The notes under the pieces were generated by a model, which was not told where the DNA came from, did no database searches, and worked only from the letters and a program-made list of their open reading frames with translations. DNA of 18,934 nucleotides from an uncultured Coriobacteriaceae bacterium (GTDB taxonomy: Bacteria; Actinomycetota; Coriobacteriia; Coriobacteriales; Atopobiaceae): positions 1 through 18,934 of the forward strand of contig CACXZL010000006.1 of NCBI GenBank assembly GCA_902772085.1. The letters run 5' to 3'. The translations under genes were made by a program, and so were the position numbers. Shown one piece after another: positions 17,235 to 18,934 of this stretch. Within the stretch, counting starts at the first letter, position 1, and each line of letters starts with the position of its first letter.

Positions 17235-18320
17235 CTAGCGGCTCCTTACTTTTCGCAAGGTGATGGTCATGGGTGCGCCCGGCTGCAACTGCATGTCAAT
17301 CTGCGTAACAATGCCATCAAACCGTATCTTGTCGTAGAAAACCGCCCAGACTTCGCCGATATGCACGGGGTAATAGAGCGTGTTAAGCGTGTATGACGTG
17401 GTGTATCCGCTGGCCTTTTTTAGATAGGTAGCCGCCAGCTGATTCGCGCGTGCCTGCGTCTGTGGCTTCATTGAGTTTGGCGTATAGGCTTCCGTGATGA
17501 AACGGCCCGCCTTTTGTGCGCTGATCGCGCTTGTCTGCGCCGCCGCCGCCAGTCCGTAAATTACCACGTCGCGGGTCTTGGTCTTGCCGTTCTGCGTGTA
17601 TGTCTGCTGGTAGCTGTACTTCACCGCCGCGCGGTTCGGCGTGCCGCTTTGGGTGCTTTCGATATCCACGCCCGATAGCATGAGCGATTTAACGCCGTTC
17701 GGGATAGTACCTTTCACGGCCTTCTTCGCCGCCGCTACGTATGGCTCCACTATCATGCGCCCGTGGCTGTCGGCGTTGGCCTGAGCGCCCAGCACGGAAA
17801 GAACGTCGCAGATGGCCGTGTATGGCGATTTGCCGAACTCAACGACCTTGTTGGCGCTGAACTTCTTGTCTTTGACGCCCTTTACCACGTACACGCCGCC
17901 CAGATATTTCATGAGGTATCCCAGATAGGTTAGCGCCGAACCGCCTTTAGGCGTTGCCCAGTCTTTCCATAGCTTGTCTGCCGTGTACCTGGTCAACGTG
18001 CCTACCAGCTCTATTTCCCCGCTGTATACGCCGTTCTCATAATGCCCGCGCGTGGTGTTGGCGTAGCAGGTCGCTAGCTCCGTGCGCTTCGTCTCGCCGT
18101 CCAGCTTCGAGCACATATAAACGCGTACGTACTTGTTCACCAGCAGGGGCGTGTTGGATGCCGTGAGACTTCCTGACACCTCGGTATCGCTGTACCAGTT
18201 CCACGACAGCGAGCCGCCCGTGATGCCGTTTAGCTTGACTTCTGGGCCGTTCACGCCCTTCGCCGCGTCGATGCTGTAGAACTCGAACCAATCGGTGCGC
18301 CCGCTCTTCGTCCAGTCCAT
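17235..18320 (-). CDS. Tail hub / tail-associated protein (siphovirus baseplate hub-like)
   Basis: The 361-residue protein begins with 'WFEFYSIDAAKGVNGPEVKLNGITGGSLSWNWYSDTEVSGSLTAS' and 'VNKYVRVYMCSKLDGETKRTELATCYANTT', like the first beta domains of siphovirus hub or minor tail proteins of Gram-positive phages. The centre ('PYTAICDVLSVLGAQANADSHGRMIVEPYVAA') matches the second domain of gp27/gpD-like hubs. The C-terminus ('VHIGEVWAVFYDKIRFDGIVTQIDMQLQPGAPMTITLRKV') is the typical end of this ring-forming fold. It follows a distal-tail-like gene and precedes the fibre, consistent with that role. ATG 18318-18320 overlaps the upstream stop by 1 nt. Confidence 0.65.
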   Translation of the reverse strand: MDWTKSGRTDWFEFYSIDAAKGVNGPEVKLNGITGGSLSWNWYSDTEVSGSLTASNTPLLVNKYVRVYMCSKLDGETKRTELATCYANTTRGHYENGVYSGEIELVGTLTRYTADKLWKDWATPKGGSALTYLGYLMKYLGGVYVVKGVKDKKFSANKVVEFGKSPYTAICDVLSVLGAQANADSHGRMIVEPYVAAAKKAVKGTIPNGVKSLMLSGVDIESTQSGTPNRAAVKYSYQQTYTQNGKTKTRDVVIYGLAAAAQTSAISAQKAGRFITEAYTPNSMKPQTQARANQLAATYLKKASGYTTSYTLNTLYYPVHIGEVWAVFYDKIRFDGIVTQIDMQLQPGAPMTITLRKVRSR

Positions 18321-18934
18321 CAGCTGACCTCCGTGGCGCTCAGGCTGACCTCGCGGTATCCGTTGCGTGCCTGCGAGACCGTCACGCTGGTGACGGCAAT
18401 CTTGTACATCTGGCCGTCAGGCAGGCGCAGGAGGTAGACTCCGGGCTTCTTCCTCACGGCATCCCAGTATTGCCACGTGGCGCGGGGCGCATGGTCACCA
18501 GAGTTCTCGTCAATGGTCGCCTTGAGCGATATGGTGTTCTTCTCGCCCTTGCCGTACGCCGCGAACGGTGCCGTGCGCCCATAGGGCAGCTCCACCGTCA
18601 CGGGAACCTCGGTCGAGATGTCGAACGACATGTTGCCGAACGCCTGCGCCGTGGTGGCCTGTGCGCCCTCGAAGGGGTTGATGTAGGCCACGCCAGACGT
18701 GCCCAGCGTGGTTCTCACCGCGGTCTTCTTGGTCTGTCGGTAGCTGTTTCGGAAAGCTGCCGTCACGCTGACGGTGATGCCCACGGGGATGCCCGTGAAG
18801 ATGAACACGCCCACAGGTGCCGTGGTGCTGTTGATGGTGGTGTCAACGCTCTTGTATGAGGGCATGGACGAGTAATCCTTGCCGTTGTACGCCCACGTCA
18901 GGCAGCAGCCCACCGAATCCAGGTCATCGTCCGC
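18320..18934 (-). CDS. Tail protein, C-terminal part (probably distal tail or related), partial
   Basis: The frame is open to the window end (its first visible codons read ADDDLDSVGCCLTW), so the 5' end is outside. A GTG at 18911-18913 could be read as a start but has no ribosome site. The visible 204 residues are beta-rich: 'GVFIFTGIPVGITVSVTAAFRNSYRQTKK', 'VELPYGRTAPFAAYGKGEKNTISLKATIDE', and end in 'PGVYLLRLPDGQMYKIAVTSVTVSQARNGYREVSLSATEVS'. The ending 'PDGQMYK..V.SV....ARNGYREVSLSATEV' fits the ring domain of distal tail or other minor tail proteins. Gene order (this, then hub, then fibre) supports Dit, without proof. Confidence 0.6.
   Translation of the reverse strand, partial: ADDDLDSVGCCLTWAYNGKDYSSMPSYKSVDTTINSTTAPVGVFIFTGIPVGITVSVTAAFRNSYRQTKKTAVRTTLGTSGVAYINPFEGAQATTAQAFGNMSFDISTEVPVTVELPYGRTAPFAAYGKGEKNTISLKATIDENSGDHAPRATWQYWDAVRKKPGVYLLRLPDGQMYKIAVTSVTVSQARNGYREVSLSATEVS

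Overview
The window is part of a tailed-phage (siphovirus-type) genome or prophage with about 60% G+C. Almost every gene lies on the minus strand, so transcription runs right to left; only a small regulator and a 28-codon ORF (12.9-13.2 kb) lie on the plus strand. Several protein families look like those I know from phages and prophages of Coriobacteriia (Eggerthella, Slackia, Olsenella and Collinsella relatives): the tail fibre with its 'HFFTDTDGVHVTE' segment, the 'DADGVPIRVGD ... PTVEDVLREF' proteins, and the 'TATDELRKLLDERG ... TPAQAIEATLG' protein. This host assignment is inference from remembered family resemblance, not a database result.

Right part, 13.2-18.9 kb, late genes in transcription order: a tail protein cut by the window end, a tail hub-like protein, two very acidic small proteins, a tail fibre, a membrane-anchored protein, a Dp-1-type holin, an NlpC/P60-like endolysin, a CHAP endolysin, and a strong UUCG-loop terminator at 13,445-13,474. 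One small gene (13,202-13,414) follows the terminator.

Centre, 12.15-13.19 kb, the switch: a small Cro-like XRE protein (minus) and a small XRE repressor-like protein (plus) diverge from a region with a consensus minus-strand promoter and three copies of a 14-bp operator-like element. Right after the plus-strand regulator is a 28-codon ORF that resembles the start of a tyrosine integrase and may be a relic. About 390 bp between the Cro-like gene and the early operon holds no convincing gene.

Left part, 0-12.15 kb, a dense early operon in transcription order: an unknown protein, an Xis-like HTH protein, a small membrane protein, two adjacent ParB-fold proteins, an unknown protein, a RusA-type resolvase, a YqaJ exonuclease, a small HTH-like protein, a Bet/RecT annealing protein, several small ORFs, SSB, and an adenine methyltransferase-like protein with a 6x5-residue repeat. 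This is a complete exonuclease/annealase/SSB/resolvase recombination set. Below 4.8 kb comes a run of small Cys-rich, membrane and unknown proteins, a short replisome-organizer-like protein, and an origin-like AT-rich region with a perfect 16-bp hairpin at 2,661-2,701. Nearly every gene overlaps the next by 1-30 nt (ATGA, GTGA, TGATG), which suggests translational coupling. Several start regions and whole domains are repeated between neighbours, as expected of a shuffling accessory cassette region that may include counter-defence genes (Lar-like protein, methyltransferase).

No tRNA, rRNA, CRISPR array, insertion sequence, terminase, capsid gene or intact integrase is visible here.
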